DNA of 64,000 nt from Bosea sp. NBC_00550. Lineage in GTDB: Bacteria; Pseudomonadota; Alphaproteobacteria; Rhizobiales; Beijerinckiaceae. Below are positions 27,766 through 36,890 of the stretch, in pieces; position 1 is the stretch's first letter, and the number at the start of each line of letters is the position of its first letter. The notes under the pieces are model-generated. The model ran no database searches. It was not told the DNA's origin and saw only the letters and a list, made by a program, of their open reading frames with translations. The stretch lies in contig NZ_CP102772.1 in the NCBI RefSeq assembly GCF_026020075.1, forward strand, positions 496,001-560,000, written 5' to 3'. The position numbers were made by a program, and so were the translations under genes.

Positions 27766-27971
27766 GTCCTGAGGCCGCTCGATTGCGCCGAGTCATGGTA
27801 AGAATCGCTTTAGCTTAAGCGTTTCTGGCTTCACCTACGATTCACCCAAAGCGGTAAATCCCTGATTCATCCTGATATTTAAACTCGTTTTCATCCGCGC
27901 CAGCTTATGGTCTTTTTCAGAAGCGGACCAGGAGACAAATCCTGGCCGACACACAACAGGCGGGATATACC

Positions 27972-28484
27972 ATGAAAGCGAGCGTCAAGACTTCAGACGT
28001 TGCCAAGACTAGCGACGCCGAACTCAACGTGAAGCCTCTTTATCTTGAGTCTCTCACGCTGGTGGAGCGGCTGCATCGCCGCCTTCTCGATGTCATCAAG
28101 GATGAGTTCGAGCGCCGCGGTCGTGACGACGTCAACAGCGTGCAGGCTCTGCTGCTCTACAACATCGGCGACGCCGAGCTCTCCGCCAGCGAACTCAGGA
28201 CGCGCGGCTACTATCTCGGCTCGAACGTCTCCTACAACGTCAAGAAGCTGGTCGAGCTGGGCTATCTCCACCATGCCCGCTCGCGCATCGACCGCCGCTC
28301 GGTCCGCATCAGCCTCACAGACAAGGGCACGGAAGTGCACGATATCGTGAAGGGCGTCTACGACAAGCACGTCCGCACGGTCGAGCAGATCGGCGGCATC
28401 GCGGCCGATGATTTCGAGCGGATGAACAACGCCCTGCTGCGCCTCGAGCGCTTCTGGACCGACCAGATCCGCTACAAGCTCTGA
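27972..28484 (+). CDS. ldtR: LdtR-type MarR/winged-helix regulator
   Basis: A 170-aa winged-helix regulator of the MarR superfamily. The DNA-binding part is in residues ~55-125 (ELRTRGYYLGSNVSYNVKKLVELGYL). Its pairing with an L,D-transpeptidase downstream matches Candidatus Liberibacter asiaticus LdtR, which activates ldtP and influences osmotic tolerance. The spacing is 316 bp, with hairpins in the gap. The ATG at 27972 is clear. The name rests on family resemblance and context, not experiment here. Confidence 0.82.
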   Translation: MKASVKTSDVAKTSDAELNVKPLYLESLTLVERLHRRLLDVIKDEFERRGRDDVNSVQALLLYNIGDAELSASELRTRGYYLGSNVSYNVKKLVELGYLHHARSRIDRRSVRISLTDKGTEVHDIVKGVYDKHVRTVEQIGGIAADDFERMNNALLRLERFWTDQIRYKL

Positions 28485-28713
28485 GAAAACCGCGGCTTTC
28501 CGCGGTTCTGAAGATCACCTGCCTGTTGCGCGGTCGGGGCACAGCCTCGGCCGCGCCGGCACGATTCCGGCGAGGCGTTCGCCCCAACTGTGGTTTTGTT
28601 GCCATGCATCGGGCAAAACCATGCCATGCCCTAAATTCGCCTCTGTCATCACGCCTCGTTAACCGTGCTAGGACACCGTCGTCGGTCATGAGGTTGTTGC
28701 GGCAGTCCGCCGC

Positions 28714-28742
28714 AAACGTCGCCTTTTTGGCGACGTTTTTAT
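28714..28742 (+). terminator. Terminator hairpin ahead of ldtP
   Basis: Stem AACGTCGCC/GGCGACGTT with a five-T loop, then a run of T residues. It ends 59 nt before the ldtP start, so it can stop ldtR read-through or act as a leader attenuator if ldtP is transcribed from further upstream. Confidence 0.8.
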
Positions 28743-28758
28743 GCGGCCTGCCTGCATG

Positions 28759-28794
28759 CGTGTAGTCTTGAAGAGGCGCGTAGTCTTGAAGAGG
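28759..28794 (+). repeat. 18-bp tandem duplication in the ldtP leader
   Basis: Two adjacent copies of an 18-nt unit (CGTGTAGTCTTGAAGAGG, then CGCGTAGTCTTGAAGAGG), differing at one base. Each copy includes the Shine-Dalgarno-like GAAGAGG; the second copy is the one positioned for the ATG at 28801. Confidence 0.85.
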
Positions 28795-28800
28795 GAAGAG

Positions 28801-30045
28801 ATGTCGCAACTGAGCCTGACCCGCCGCGAAACCGTGCTGGCCCTTCTCTCGGGCGCCGCAACGGCCGCTGCAGCCCCGGCGCTCGCCCAGCAGGCCGAGT
28901 GGCGCCAGAGCTACGACGCGGGCATGCGCAATGCCGTGTTGCGCTCCTCGACGCCGATGCTGTCGTCCGAGTCGCTGCAGGCGACCGAGGAGGCGATCAC
29001 GGCCTACCGCGATCTCGCCGCGCGCGGCGGCTGGCCGCAGGTTCAGCTTCCCGATCGCATGAGCGTCGGTGCCAAGGGGCCGGGCGTGGTCGCCCTGCGC
29101 CGCCGCCTGATCGTCACCGGCGACCTCGATGCCGCTGCCGGCGACAGCCCGATCTATGATTCCTACGTCGAGGCCGGTGTCCGCCGCTTCCAGTCCCGCG
29201 TCGGGCTTTCGACCACCGGTACGATCAACCGCGCGACGGTGGTTGCGCTCAACGTGCCGATCGACCGCCGCATCCGCCAGCTCGAGACCAATGTCGTCCG
29301 GCTGCGCAGCTGGTCCGGCAATCTCGGCGGCCGCTATGTCGTCGCCAACATCCCCGCCGCGATGGTGGAGACGGTCGAGAACGGCCATGTCGCGACACGC
29401 CACGCCGCCGGCGTCGGCAAGATCGACCGCCAGTCGCCGCTGCTGCAGACCAAGATTCCGGAAATCAATTTCAACCCGACCTGGACGGTTCCCGCCTCGA
29501 TCATCCGCAAGGATCTGATCCCGAAGATGCGCAAGGAGCCGAGCTACCTCACCGAGAACAAGATCCGCATCATCTCGCCCAATGGCGGCGAGATTTCGCC
29601 CGCCAGCGTGAACTGGAATTCGGACGAAGCGACGCGCTACACCTTCCGGCAGGACCCGGGCGGCGACTTCAACTCGCTCGGCTTCGTACGCATCAACATC
29701 CCGAGCCCGCACGGCGTCTACATGCATGACACGCCGTCGAAGGGCATCTTCGGCGACGATTACCGCTTCGTCTCCTCGGGCTGCATGCGCGTGCAGAACG
29801 TGCGTGACTACGTCGCCTGGCTGCTGAAGAACACGGCCGGCTGGGATCGCGCCAGGATCGACGAGACCATCCAGTCCGGCCAGCGCGTCAATGCGCGTAT
29901 TTCCGACCCCGTGTCCTGCTACTGGGTCTATGTCACCGCCTGGGCGACCGCCGATGGCGGCGTGCAGTTCCGCGACGACATCTACAACAAGGACGGCCTC
30001 GGCCCCGCGCCGGTCGCAGCCCTGCAGGGCGATCAGGATATCTGA
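28801..30045 (+). CDS. ldtP: L,D-transpeptidase LdtP
   Basis: A 414-aa periplasmic YkuD-fold enzyme that forms 3-3 crosslinks in peptidoglycan or attaches proteins to it. The N-terminus has a twin-arginine signal-like sequence (TRRETVLALLSG ... APALAQQ). A peptidoglycan-binding domain follows (GVRRFQSRVGLSTTGTINRATV), then the YkuD catalytic part with HDTPSKGIFG and SSGCMRV (catalytic Cys328). The start at 28801 gives a proper signal peptide; the in-frame upstream ATG codons are spacer. It is likely controlled by LdtR, encoded just upstream. Confidence 0.9.
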   Translation: MSQLSLTRRETVLALLSGAATAAAAPALAQQAEWRQSYDAGMRNAVLRSSTPMLSSESLQATEEAITAYRDLAARGGWPQVQLPDRMSVGAKGPGVVALRRRLIVTGDLDAAAGDSPIYDSYVEAGVRRFQSRVGLSTTGTINRATVVALNVPIDRRIRQLETNVVRLRSWSGNLGGRYVVANIPAAMVETVENGHVATRHAAGVGKIDRQSPLLQTKIPEINFNPTWTVPASIIRKDLIPKMRKEPSYLTENKIRIISPNGGEISPASVNWNSDEATRYTFRQDPGGDFNSLGFVRINIPSPHGVYMHDTPSKGIFGDDYRFVSSGCMRVQNVRDYVAWLLKNTAGWDRARIDETIQSGQRVNARISDPVSCYWVYVTAWATADGGVQFRDDIYNKDGLGPAPVAALQGDQDI

Positions 30046-30070
30046 GGCTTCGGCTTTCGCTGCTTCTGGA

Positions 30071-30099
30071 AAAACCCGCCGGTCTCCGGCGGGTTTTTT
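30071..30099 (+). terminator. Terminator after ldtP
   Basis: Stem AACCCGCCGG/CCGGCGGGTT with a 3-nt loop (TCT) and a six-T run, 25 bp after the ldtP stop. Confidence 0.9.
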
Positions 30100-30197
30100 G
30101 TTGGCGCGGGATATCCGATCCTGACGTCGCGAATATCGCGGCAGGAAACGAGATCGCAGCTTGGATTTTTATGGTGATCTCACCAATCACTAGGGCG

Positions 30198-31409
30198 CTA
30201 GCCCTTCTTGCCCATTGATTTCACGCCCGCTGCCAGCCCCGCCGCGATCGCCATCGCAGCCAGAAGCAGAGCGGTGTTCCAGAACAACCCCCGATAGCCA
30301 TGTGCGGCGATCAGCGGCGTGCTGATCAGCGGAGAGCAGAACTGGCCGATGAAGATCGAGGCGGTCAGGATGCCGCCGGCCAGCCCTCGCGAGGAGGGCG
30401 GTGCGAGGTTCAGCGCGATGGCGATAAAGCTCGGCGACACCAGCGCGTAGCCGGCGCCGATCAGCAATGCCGCCGTAAACAACGCCGGAGCCGCCGCTGC
30501 GAAGGGCAACAGCGCGAAGCCGATCGCCATCGCGGCATAACCCAGCGTGAAGATGCCGGGATAATCGATCGCCCGCTGGATTCGCCGATAGAGCAGCGCG
30601 AAGCAGCCGCCGGAGATCATGAGCATGCCCAGAACCATGCCGGTCATGACCGCACTCTCATAACCCTGCATCTCCAGGAAGAACGAGATCTGGGTGGGCA
30701 TCAGGAAGAAGATCATGTTCGTCGCAGCCTGGAGCAGCACCAGCAGGGCGAGCAGGGCGCGCCAGGACGGATGTCCATCGTGGCCATTCATCGGTCTGCC
30801 GCCAATCACCGGCGCGCTGCGGGGCGGATCGGTGATGACCAGCCACATCAAGGGCAGGAAGATCGCGGCGAGTCCGTAGATGGCGAAGGGCAGGCGAGGG
30901 GATATCGACGCCACCCAGCCCGCCAGCGAGATGAAGATGAGCCCGCCGAAGTTCCGGGCGGAGATCTGCAAACCCGTCAGCGCGTTGCGATCATCCCCGC
31001 TGAAATAGTCGCCGATGAGCGCGGTCTGTGCGGTCATGATGAAGGCGACCGCGACGCCGAGGACGAGGCGGCTTGCGAAGATCGACGGCAGGTCCGGCAG
31101 GACGAGGCCGGCGCATCCGGCGATGACGAACAGGATGACGCCGGCCAGAAGCATCGCGCGCCGTCCGAATCGGTCCGCCACGATCCCGGCGAAGGGCGCG
31201 CAGAGCGCGACGCTGAGCGAGGGCGCCGGCACCAGCAGACGCGTCAGCATCGCCGCGTTCGGGTCGCCGGCGAACAGGCGCTCCAGTCCAGGCAGCGCCG
31301 GGCTGATCGTCGCATTGGCCATGGTGGTGAGCGAGGCCGCCATCAGCAAGGCGATGGCGCGCGGGTCTTGCCAGATCGGATTTTCTTTCGCTGTGACAAC
31401 GCTTTCCAT
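30198..31409 (-). CDS. MFS transporter
   Basis: A 403-aa major-facilitator protein with about 12 membrane segments. The loop 2-3 signature AGIVADRFGRRAMLLAG is the standard MFS motif A. It is divergent from a MerR-family regulator whose operator lies between them, the usual layout for an inducible efflux pump. The ATG at 31409 has GAGGA upstream; the longer frame from 31475 crosses the operator. The substrate is not readable, but drug or antiseptic efflux is plausible. Confidence 0.86.
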   Translation of the reverse strand: MESVVTAKENPIWQDPRAIALLMAASLTTMANATISPALPGLERLFAGDPNAAMLTRLLVPAPSLSVALCAPFAGIVADRFGRRAMLLAGVILFVIAGCAGLVLPDLPSIFASRLVLGVAVAFIMTAQTALIGDYFSGDDRNALTGLQISARNFGGLIFISLAGWVASISPRLPFAIYGLAAIFLPLMWLVITDPPRSAPVIGGRPMNGHDGHPSWRALLALLVLLQAATNMIFFLMPTQISFFLEMQGYESAVMTGMVLGMLMISGGCFALLYRRIQRAIDYPGIFTLGYAAMAIGFALLPFAAAAPALFTAALLIGAGYALVSPSFIAIALNLAPPSSRGLAGGILTASIFIGQFCSPLISTPLIAAHGYRGLFWNTALLLAAMAIAAGLAAGVKSMGKKG

Positions 31410-31455
31410 GATTTTTCCTCTTGCCGAAATCAACTGTCCGGCAGAGCCTACGAAT

Positions 31456-31469
31456 TCAAGTCGACTTGA
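31456..31469. promoter_or_regulatory. MerR-type operator palindrome
   Basis: A perfect 14-bp palindrome TCAAGTCGACTTGA between the divergent MFS and MerR genes, 9-46 bp from their starts. It resembles the SoxR-box core (CCTCAAGTTNACTTGAGG). MerR regulators bind such a dyad between the -35 and -10 elements. Confidence 0.7.
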
Positions 31470-31477
31470 GGTCAAGC

Positions 31478-31945
31478 ATGCTGTTGCTGGATATCGGTGA
31501 GGTCGCGGAACGCTCCGGCGTGCCGGCCTCGGCCTTGCGCTATTACGAGGAGATCGGCCTGATCCGCTCGGAGGGGCGGCGCGGGTTGCGGCGGCAGTAC
31601 GATCCCGATGTGCTGCTCAGGCTGTCGTTGATCGGCCTCGGCAAGACCGCGGCCTTCTCGCTCGAGGAGATCGCCGCGATGTTCGGGGCGGACGGGCAGC
31701 CGAACATCCCGCGCGAGCAGCTGCGGGCCCGGGCCAACGAATTGCAACGGCAGATGGTCGGCCTTAGGACGTTGCGCGACGCTCTGCGCCATGTTGCCGA
31801 CTGCCGCGCGCCGACTCACCTGGAATGCCCGACTTTCCGGGCGCTGTTGAAGACGGCCTCGCGCAGACCGCTCGTCTATCACCCGTCCCGACCGGATACG
31901 GAGAAGAAACTGCTGCCGAAGCGGCGAAAGCCGGTAGGTCGATGA
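31478..31945 (+). CDS. MerR-family transcriptional regulator
   Basis: A 155-aa MerR protein. The winged HTH is in LDIGEVAERSGVPASALRYYEEIGLI, followed by the wing and a coiled-coil dimerisation helix (REQLRARANELQRQM). The C-terminus has two cysteines (DCRAPTHLEC) but not the four-cysteine CX2CXCX5C cluster of SoxR, so redox sensing by an iron-sulfur centre is not supported despite the SoxR-box-like operator. It probably controls the divergent MFS gene. Confidence 0.85.
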   Translation: MLLLDIGEVAERSGVPASALRYYEEIGLIRSEGRRGLRRQYDPDVLLRLSLIGLGKTAAFSLEEIAAMFGADGQPNIPREQLRARANELQRQMVGLRTLRDALRHVADCRAPTHLECPTFRALLKTASRRPLVYHPSRPDTEKKLLPKRRKPVGR

Positions 31946-32064
31946 TGGCGACGGTGGCGTTGCCTGGTCGTGTCCATCTATCGCTTGGACAGCCTCACGG
32001 CACATGATAGGGAGCCCGCGACGGAGCCGGGCGCCCACCGGCCGTTGAACTTCAGGAGCCGGAC

Positions 32065-33363
32065 ATGACCGAAGCCGCGCTGGACAAGCACCTCTCGAAC
32101 TCGTTTTTCGGGGCCTCGCTGGCCGATGCCGATCCCGAGATCGCTCGTTCCATCGAGCTGGAGCTCGGTCGTCAGCGCGACGAGATCGAGCTGATCGCCT
32201 CGGAGAACATCGTCTCCCGCGCCGTGCTCGAGGCGCAGGGCTCGGTGATGACCAATAAATACGCCGAGGGCTATCCGGGCCGGCGCTATTATGGCGGCTG
32301 CCAGTTCGTCGACATCGCCGAGAAGCTCGCCATCGAGCGCGCCTGCCGGCTGTTCGGCTGCAGCTTCGCCAACGTCCAGCCGAATTCGGGCTCCCAGGCC
32401 AACCAGGGCGTCTTCATGGCGCTGATGCAGCCGGGCGACACCTTCATGGGCCTCGATCTCGCCGCCGGCGGGCACCTGACCCATGGCGCACCGGTCAACC
32501 AGTCCGGCAAGTGGTTCAACGTCGTCTCCTACGGCGTCTGCGTCGTCGACCAGATCATCGACTATGACGCGATGGAGCGGCTCGCGGTCGAGCATAAGCC
32601 GAAGGTGATCGTCGCTGGCGGCTCCGCCTATGCCCGGCACTGGGACTTCGCCCGCTTCCGCGAGATCGCCGACAAGGTCGGCGCCTACTTCATGGTCGAT
32701 ATCGCGCATTTCGCCGGGCTCGTCGCGGGCGGCGCGCATCCCTCGCCGTTCCCGCACGCCCATGTCGTCACCACCACGACGCACAAGACCCTGCGCGGCC
32801 CGCGCGGCGGCATGATCCTGACCAATGACGAGGCGCTGGCCAAGAAGATCAACTCGGCGATCTTCCCCGGCATCCAGGGCGGCCCGCTGATGCATGTCAT
32901 CGCCGCCAAGGCGGTCTCGTTCCTCGAGGCGCTGCAGCCCGAGTTCAAGACCTACGCCCATGCCGTCGTCGCCAACGCCAAGGCCCTGGCCGAGACGCTG
33001 AAGTCGAAGGGATTCGACCTCGTCACCGGCGGCACCGACAACCACCTGATGCTGGTCGACCTGCGCTCCAAGAAGCTGACCGGCAAGGCGGCGGAAGCGG
33101 CGCTCGGCCGCGCGCATATCACCTGCAACAAGAACGGCATCCCCTTCGATCCGGAGAAGCCGATGACGACCTCGGGCATTCGGCTTGGCACCCCGGCTGC
33201 GACCTCGCGCGGTTTCGGCATCGCCGAGTTCAAGCAGGTTGGCGAGCTGATCGCCGAGGTGCTGGACGGGCTCAGCCAGAACGGCGAGGAGGGCAATGCC
33301 GCCGTCGAGCAGGCCGTCACCGCCAAGGTCAAGGCGCTGACCGCGCGCTTCCCGATCTATTGA
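32065..33363 (+). CDS. glyA: Serine hydroxymethyltransferase
   Basis: PLP enzyme interconverting serine and glycine with tetrahydrofolate, the main source of one-carbon units. The 432-aa protein contains the PLP-lysine motif [18 protein letters not shown], the N-terminal [10 protein letters not shown] and the folate-site region. It starts the conserved run glyA-nrdR-ribD-ribE-ribH-nusB-thiL. The ATG at 32065 follows AGGAG. Confidence 0.97.
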   Translation: MTEAALDKHLSNSFFGASLADADPEIARSIELELGRQRDEIELIASENIVSRAVLEAQGSVMTNKYAEGYPGRRYYGGCQFVDIAEKLAIERACRLFGCSFANVQPNSGSQANQGVFMALMQPGDTFMGLDLAAGGHLTHGAPVNQSGKWFNVVSYGVCVVDQIIDYDAMERLAVEHKPKVIVAGGSAYARHWDFARFREIADKVGAYFMVDIAHFAGLVAGGAHPSPFPHAHVVTTTTHKTLRGPRGGMILTNDEALAKKINSAIFPGIQGGPLMHVIAAKAVSFLEALQPEFKTYAHAVVANAKALAETLKSKGFDLVTGGTDNHLMLVDLRSKKLTGKAAEAALGRAHITCNKNGIPFDPEKPMTTSGIRLGTPAATSRGFGIAEFKQVGELIAEVLDGLSQNGEEGNAAVEQAVTAKVKALTARFPIY

Positions 33364-33402
33364 CGTCGTTTCGAAGGGGCTCTGAGAAAGGTTAGCGGCT
33401 GG

Positions 33403-33897
33403 ATGCGCTGTCCCTATTGCGGCTCCCTCGACACGCAGGTGAAGGACTCCCGTCCCACCGACGACCACGCGTCGATCCGCCGCCGCCGGGTCTGCCCCGA
33501 TTGCGGCGGCCGCTTCACCACCTTCGAGCGCGTGCAGCTGCGCGAGCTCACTGTCGTGAAGCGCTCGGGCCGGCGCGCCCCCTTCGACCGCGACAAGCTG
33601 GAGACCTCGATTGCGCACGCGCTGCGCAAGCGCCCGGTCGCGCCGGAACGCATCGAGCGCATGGTCAATGGCATCGTGCGCCAGCTCGAAAGCTCCGGTG
33701 AGGCCGAGATCCAGAGCTCGGCCATCGGCGAGCTGGTGATGGAGGGGCTGAAAGGCCTCGACGACGTCGCCTATGTCCGCTTCGCCTCGGTCTACAAGAA
33801 CTTCCGCGAGGCCAAGGACTTCGAGGAACTGCTCGGCCAGCTCGGCACCATCGAGGAGGAGGGCGTCTCCGCCCCGCCGCCCCGCGCCGATGACTGA
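33403..33897 (+). CDS. nrdR: Transcriptional repressor NrdR
   Basis: Zinc-ribbon/ATP-cone repressor of ribonucleotide reductase genes. The 164-aa protein begins with the zinc ribbon [17 protein letters not shown] and second cysteine pair CPDCGGRF, then the ATP-cone ([20 protein letters not shown]). The C-terminal extension is ordinary. Its stop lies 5 nt past the ribD start, so the two are translationally coupled. Confidence 0.96.
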   Translation: MRCPYCGSLDTQVKDSRPTDDHASIRRRRVCPDCGGRFTTFERVQLRELTVVKRSGRRAPFDRDKLETSIAHALRKRPVAPERIERMVNGIVRQLESSGEAEIQSSAIGELVMEGLKGLDDVAYVRFASVYKNFREAKDFEELLGQLGTIEEEGVSAPPPRADD

Positions 33898-35080
33898 TCC
33901 CAAGGCGTTTTCGAGCGAAGCGGGGCCCGCTTCGCATCGGGAAAATGCGCCAGAACAAAGATCTGCGATCGACCGCGCCTTCATGCGCCAGGCACTCGCC
34001 TATGGCGCGCGTGGCCTCGGCACGACCGCGACGAACCCCTCAGTCGGCGCCATCATCACGCGCGACACGCCGGATGGCCCCGTGGTCGTCGCGCGGGGCC
34101 ATACCCAGCCCGGAGGCCGCCCCCATGGCGAGGCGCATGCCTTCTCGCGGGCGCGCGCGGCCTCGATGGGCGGCACGCTCTACGTCACGCTCGAACCCTG
34201 CTCGCATCGCTCGGTGCGCGGCGGTATCCCTTGTGTCGAGCACACCATCCTCTCCGGCGTGAAGCGCGTGGTCTCGGCGATGGCCGACCCGAACCCCTTC
34301 ATCGCCGGGCTCGGCCATGCCCTCCTGCGCACGGCCGGTATCGAGGTCACGGTCGGCGTGCTGGAGGAGGAGGCGCGGCAGGCGCATCGCGGCTATCTCA
34401 CGCGCATCACGCAGGGACGGCCGATGGTGACCTTCAAGATCGCCCGGACCGCCGACGGCTATGCCGGCGGGGCGGGGGGAGTTCCGCTTGCCGTATCGAG
34501 CCCGGTCGCAGGCGGCTGGGTTCATCTCCAGCGCGCGCATCACGATGTCATCATGCTCGGCATCGGCTCGGTTCTCGCGGACGACCCGCAGCTCACCGTC
34601 CGCCTGCCCGGCATGATCAGGCGATCGCCGATCCGCGTCATCCTGGACACGCATCTGCGCCTGCCGTTGACCTCGAAGCTCGTCCGCACGGCCCATGAGG
34701 TCCCCGTCTGGGTGATCGCGGCCGAGACTGCGCCGGTCGAGCCGGAGCAGGCGCTTGTCGCGGCCGGCGTCGAGGTCATGCGGGTTTCGATGGCCCCCGA
34801 CGGCCATCTCGACCTGGGCGAGGCCCTGACGCTGCTCGGCACGCGCGGCATCAACCGCGTCTTCTCCGAAGGCGGGCCGCGTATCGGCGAGAAGCTCGCG
34901 CTCGCAGGGCTGGCGGATGAGGTCATCGTCTCGACGTCCCCGAAAACGCTGGGGCAGCCCGGCATCGTTGCAGTGCGTCCGGGGCTTGCCGCTCGGCTTG
35001 CCGACCCCGATCTATACGGCCTTGTCGAGACCGGCATGATCGGTCAGGACCGTTTCGAGCATTTCACGAGGAGAGGCTGA
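33890..35080 (+). CDS. ribD: Bifunctional riboflavin deaminase/reductase RibD
   Basis: Second and third steps of riboflavin synthesis from GTP. The 396-aa protein has an N-terminal cytidine-deaminase-type zinc motif (HGEAHAF, later [15 protein letters not shown]) and a C-terminal reductase domain ([16 protein letters not shown]). The ATG at 33890 overlaps the nrdR stop by 8 nt. Residues ~5-20 before the deaminase fold are encoded by a palindromic repeat, so a second possible start, the ATG at 33983 ([11 protein letters not shown]), cannot be excluded. Confidence 0.95.
   Translation: MTDPKAFSSEAGPASHRENAPEQRSAIDRAFMRQALAYGARGLGTTATNPSVGAIITRDTPDGPVVVARGHTQPGGRPHGEAHAFSRARAASMGGTLYVTLEPCSHRSVRGGIPCVEHTILSGVKRVVSAMADPNPFIAGLGHALLRTAGIEVTVGVLEEEARQAHRGYLTRITQGRPMVTFKIARTADGYAGGAGGVPLAVSSPVAGGWVHLQRAHHDVIMLGIGSVLADDPQLTVRLPGMIRRSPIRVILDTHLRLPLTSKLVRTAHEVPVWVIAAETAPVEPEQALVAAGVEVMRVSMAPDGHLDLGEALTLLGTRGINRVFSEGGPRIGEKLALAGLADEVIVSTSPKTLGQPGIVAVRPGLAARLADPDLYGLVETGMIGQDRFEHFTRRG
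33905..33949. repeat. REP-like palindrome inside the 5' end of ribD
   Basis: The core GCGAAGCGGG-G-CCCGCTTCGC (33915-33935) is a perfect 21-bp inverted repeat flanked by GCGTTTTC and GAAAATGC arms with one mismatch. It resembles intergenic GCGTTTTCGAGCGAAG-type repeats I recall from Hyphomicrobiales, here read through as coding sequence. Confidence 0.7.
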
Positions 35081-35727
35081 TGTTCACCGGCATCGTCACC
35101 GCCATCGGCGAGGTCGTGGAGGCCGAGCGCAAGGGCCCCAGCCTCAAGCGCCTCGCCATATCCTGCCCCTATGAGGCGGAAGGCATCGCTATCGGCGCCT
35201 CGATCGCCTGCGCCGGCGTCTGCCTCACCGTCACCGCGCTTCGGCCCCGCACGGATGGCCAGCCCGGCTGCATCTTTCAGGTGGAAGCCGCGGCCGAGAC
35301 GCTGGCGAAGACGCTGGTCGGCGAGTGGGAGCCCGGCACGCTGGTCAATCTCGAGCGCTCGCTCAAGGTGGGTGACGAGCTCGGCGGCCACATGGTCGTC
35401 GGCCATGTCGACGGTCCCGGCCGCATCCTGAAGATCGACGCGATCGAGCCCGATCCGGACGAGCCCTGGGGCGCGACCGCCCGCTTCCATATCCGCGCCC
35501 CGCAGGGGCTGAAGCGTTTCATCGCGACGAAGGGCTCGATCTGCCTCGACGGCACCTCGCTGACCATCAACACGGTCGAGGACGATGTCTTCACCGTCCT
35601 GCTGATTCCGCACTCCTTCGCGGTCACCACCTGGGGGCAGCGCAAGGAGGGTGACTCCGTTCATGTCGAGGTCGATCTGATGGCACGGTATGCCGCGCGG
35701 CTTGCGGAGGCGCGCCCGCAAGGGTAA
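35080..35727 (+). CDS. ribE: Riboflavin synthase, alpha subunit
   Basis: Dismutates two molecules of 6,7-dimethyl-8-ribityllumazine to riboflavin. The 215-aa protein starts [12 protein letters not shown] and has the internal duplication of the family (two lumazine-binding repeats; second copy LMARYAARL near the end). The ATG at 35080 uses the last base of the ribD stop. It precedes ribH by 34 bp. Confidence 0.96.
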   Translation: MFTGIVTAIGEVVEAERKGPSLKRLAISCPYEAEGIAIGASIACAGVCLTVTALRPRTDGQPGCIFQVEAAAETLAKTLVGEWEPGTLVNLERSLKVGDELGGHMVVGHVDGPGRILKIDAIEPDPDEPWGATARFHIRAPQGLKRFIATKGSICLDGTSLTINTVEDDVFTVLLIPHSFAVTTWGQRKEGDSVHVEVDLMARYAARLAEARPQG

Positions 35728-35761
35728 CCAGCCCGATCACATTCCAAGAAGGATAGAAGAA

Positions 35762-36271
35762 ATGGCCGGACCCCGGCAGACATCGGCCGACAAGGCCGCA
35801 ACTCCTGCCGTCGAGATCGACGGCGCGCGCGTCCTCGTGGTCGAGGCGCGCTTCTACGACAAGCTCGCGGACGAGCTCCTTGCCGGCACGACGGCGGTGC
35901 TGGAAGAAGCCGGCTGCCGCGTCGACGTCGTCACCGTGCCCGGCGCGCTGGAAATCCCCTCGGCGATCGTCATCGGCCTGCGCGCCGCCGACGAGGCCGT
36001 CGATCCCTATGAGGCGGTCGTCGCGCTCGGCACCGTCATCCGCGGCGAGACCGGCCATTACGACATCGTCGCCGGCGAGAGCTCGCGCGCGCTGATGGAT
36101 CTCTCGGTCGCCTTCGCGCTGCCGCTCGGCAACGGCATCCTCACCGTCGAGAACGAGGCGCAGGCCTGGGCTCGCGCCAACCGCTCCGAGATGGACAAGG
36201 GCGGCGGCGCGGCGGAAGCGGCGCTCGCCGTGCTGCGCTACAAGCGCTCCCTGGCGGAGCCGTCGCAATGA
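35762..36271 (+). CDS. ribH: 6,7-dimethyl-8-ribityllumazine synthase
   Basis: Makes lumazine from 5-amino-6-ribitylaminouracil and 3,4-dihydroxybutanone phosphate. The 169-aa protein contains [38 protein letters not shown] (catalytic His) and a C-terminal [10 protein letters not shown]. It overlaps nusB by 4 nt (ATGA). The first ~15 residues form a variable extension. Confidence 0.96.
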   Translation: MAGPRQTSADKAATPAVEIDGARVLVVEARFYDKLADELLAGTTAVLEEAGCRVDVVTVPGALEIPSAIVIGLRAADEAVDPYEAVVALGTVIRGETGHYDIVAGESSRALMDLSVAFALPLGNGILTVENEAQAWARANRSEMDKGGGAAEAALAVLRYKRSLAEPSQ

Positions 36272-36735
36272 GCCGGGCCGAGATGCGGCGCGGGGCGCGG
36301 CTCTCGGTCGTGCAGGCGCTTTACGAGATGGAAGTCGGCGGCCGTGGCGTCGTCGAGGCGATGGCCGAGTTCGAGGCCTTCTGGATCGGCAAGGAGGTCG
36401 AGGAGATCGAGCTGCCGAAGGCCGAGCTCGCCTTCTTCCGTGATATTCTCGGCGGCGTCGTGCGCGAGCAGCGCCTGGTCGACCGCACCGTCGACGATCT
36501 CTTGGCCAACAACTGGCCGCTGAAGCGGGTCGAGGCCGTGGTCCGCGCGATCCTGCGTGCCGGGGCCTATGAGCTCGCCTTCCGCAAGGACGTGCCCGGC
36601 CGCGCCGTGATCTCCGAATATGTCGCGGTTGCGCGCGCCTTCTATGAGGGCGAGGAGATCGGCATGGTCAACGCGGTGCTCGACAAGATGGCGCGGGACT
36701 TCCGCGCCGACGAGTTCGACGCGCCGGCGGCGTAG
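36268..36735 (+). CDS. nusB: Transcription antitermination factor NusB
   Basis: RNA-binding partner of NusE in rRNA antitermination. The 155-aa all-helical protein shows [17 protein letters not shown] and the C-terminal [30 protein letters not shown], both typical. It is translationally coupled to ribH. The riboflavin-nusB linkage is widespread in proteobacteria. Confidence 0.95.
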   Translation: MSRAEMRRGARLSVVQALYEMEVGGRGVVEAMAEFEAFWIGKEVEEIELPKAELAFFRDILGGVVREQRLVDRTVDDLLANNWPLKRVEAVVRAILRAGAYELAFRKDVPGRAVISEYVAVARAFYEGEEIGMVNAVLDKMARDFRADEFDAPAA

Positions 36736-36750
36736 TTTAATACCTCAACC

Positions 36751-36860
36751 GTCATCCCGGGCGACCGAAGGGAGACCCGGGATCCATGCCGGAGCGCTTT
36801 CGGATCGGGTTCAGGCATGGATCCCGGATCGACGCGGCTATGCCGCTTGTCCGGGATGAC
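36751..36860. repeat. GTCAT...ATGAC intergenic palindrome, copy E
   Basis: A 110-bp element beginning GTCATCCCGGGCGACC and ending TTGTCCGGGATGAC. Internal arms GGGATCCATGCC and GGCATGGATCCC are perfect inverted repeats. It fills the nusB-thiL gap. Confidence 0.87.
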
Positions 36861-36890
36861 CTTGGAACAGTTGCGGAGTTTAGCTGACCC

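Larger units (their letters stand above)
28485..28800 (+). other. ldtR-ldtP intergenic leader with hairpins
   Basis: No coding sequence is evident in these 316 bp. They contain a hairpin just after ldtR (AACCGCGG/CCGCGGTT at 28488-28507, no T-run), a second inverted repeat (TGGTTTTG/CAAAACCA at 28591-28621), a terminator hairpin at 28714-28742 and an 18-bp tandem duplication directly before ldtP. Confidence 0.6.

Noticed and set aside
27830..27960. Possible promoter boxes before ldtR
   Set aside because: The stretch is AT-rich, but no convincing -35/-10 pair with proper spacing could be read.
31978..33984. 668-codon minus-strand frame antisense to glyA and nrdR
   Set aside because: Antisense shadow of well-identified genes; composition is typical of such shadows.
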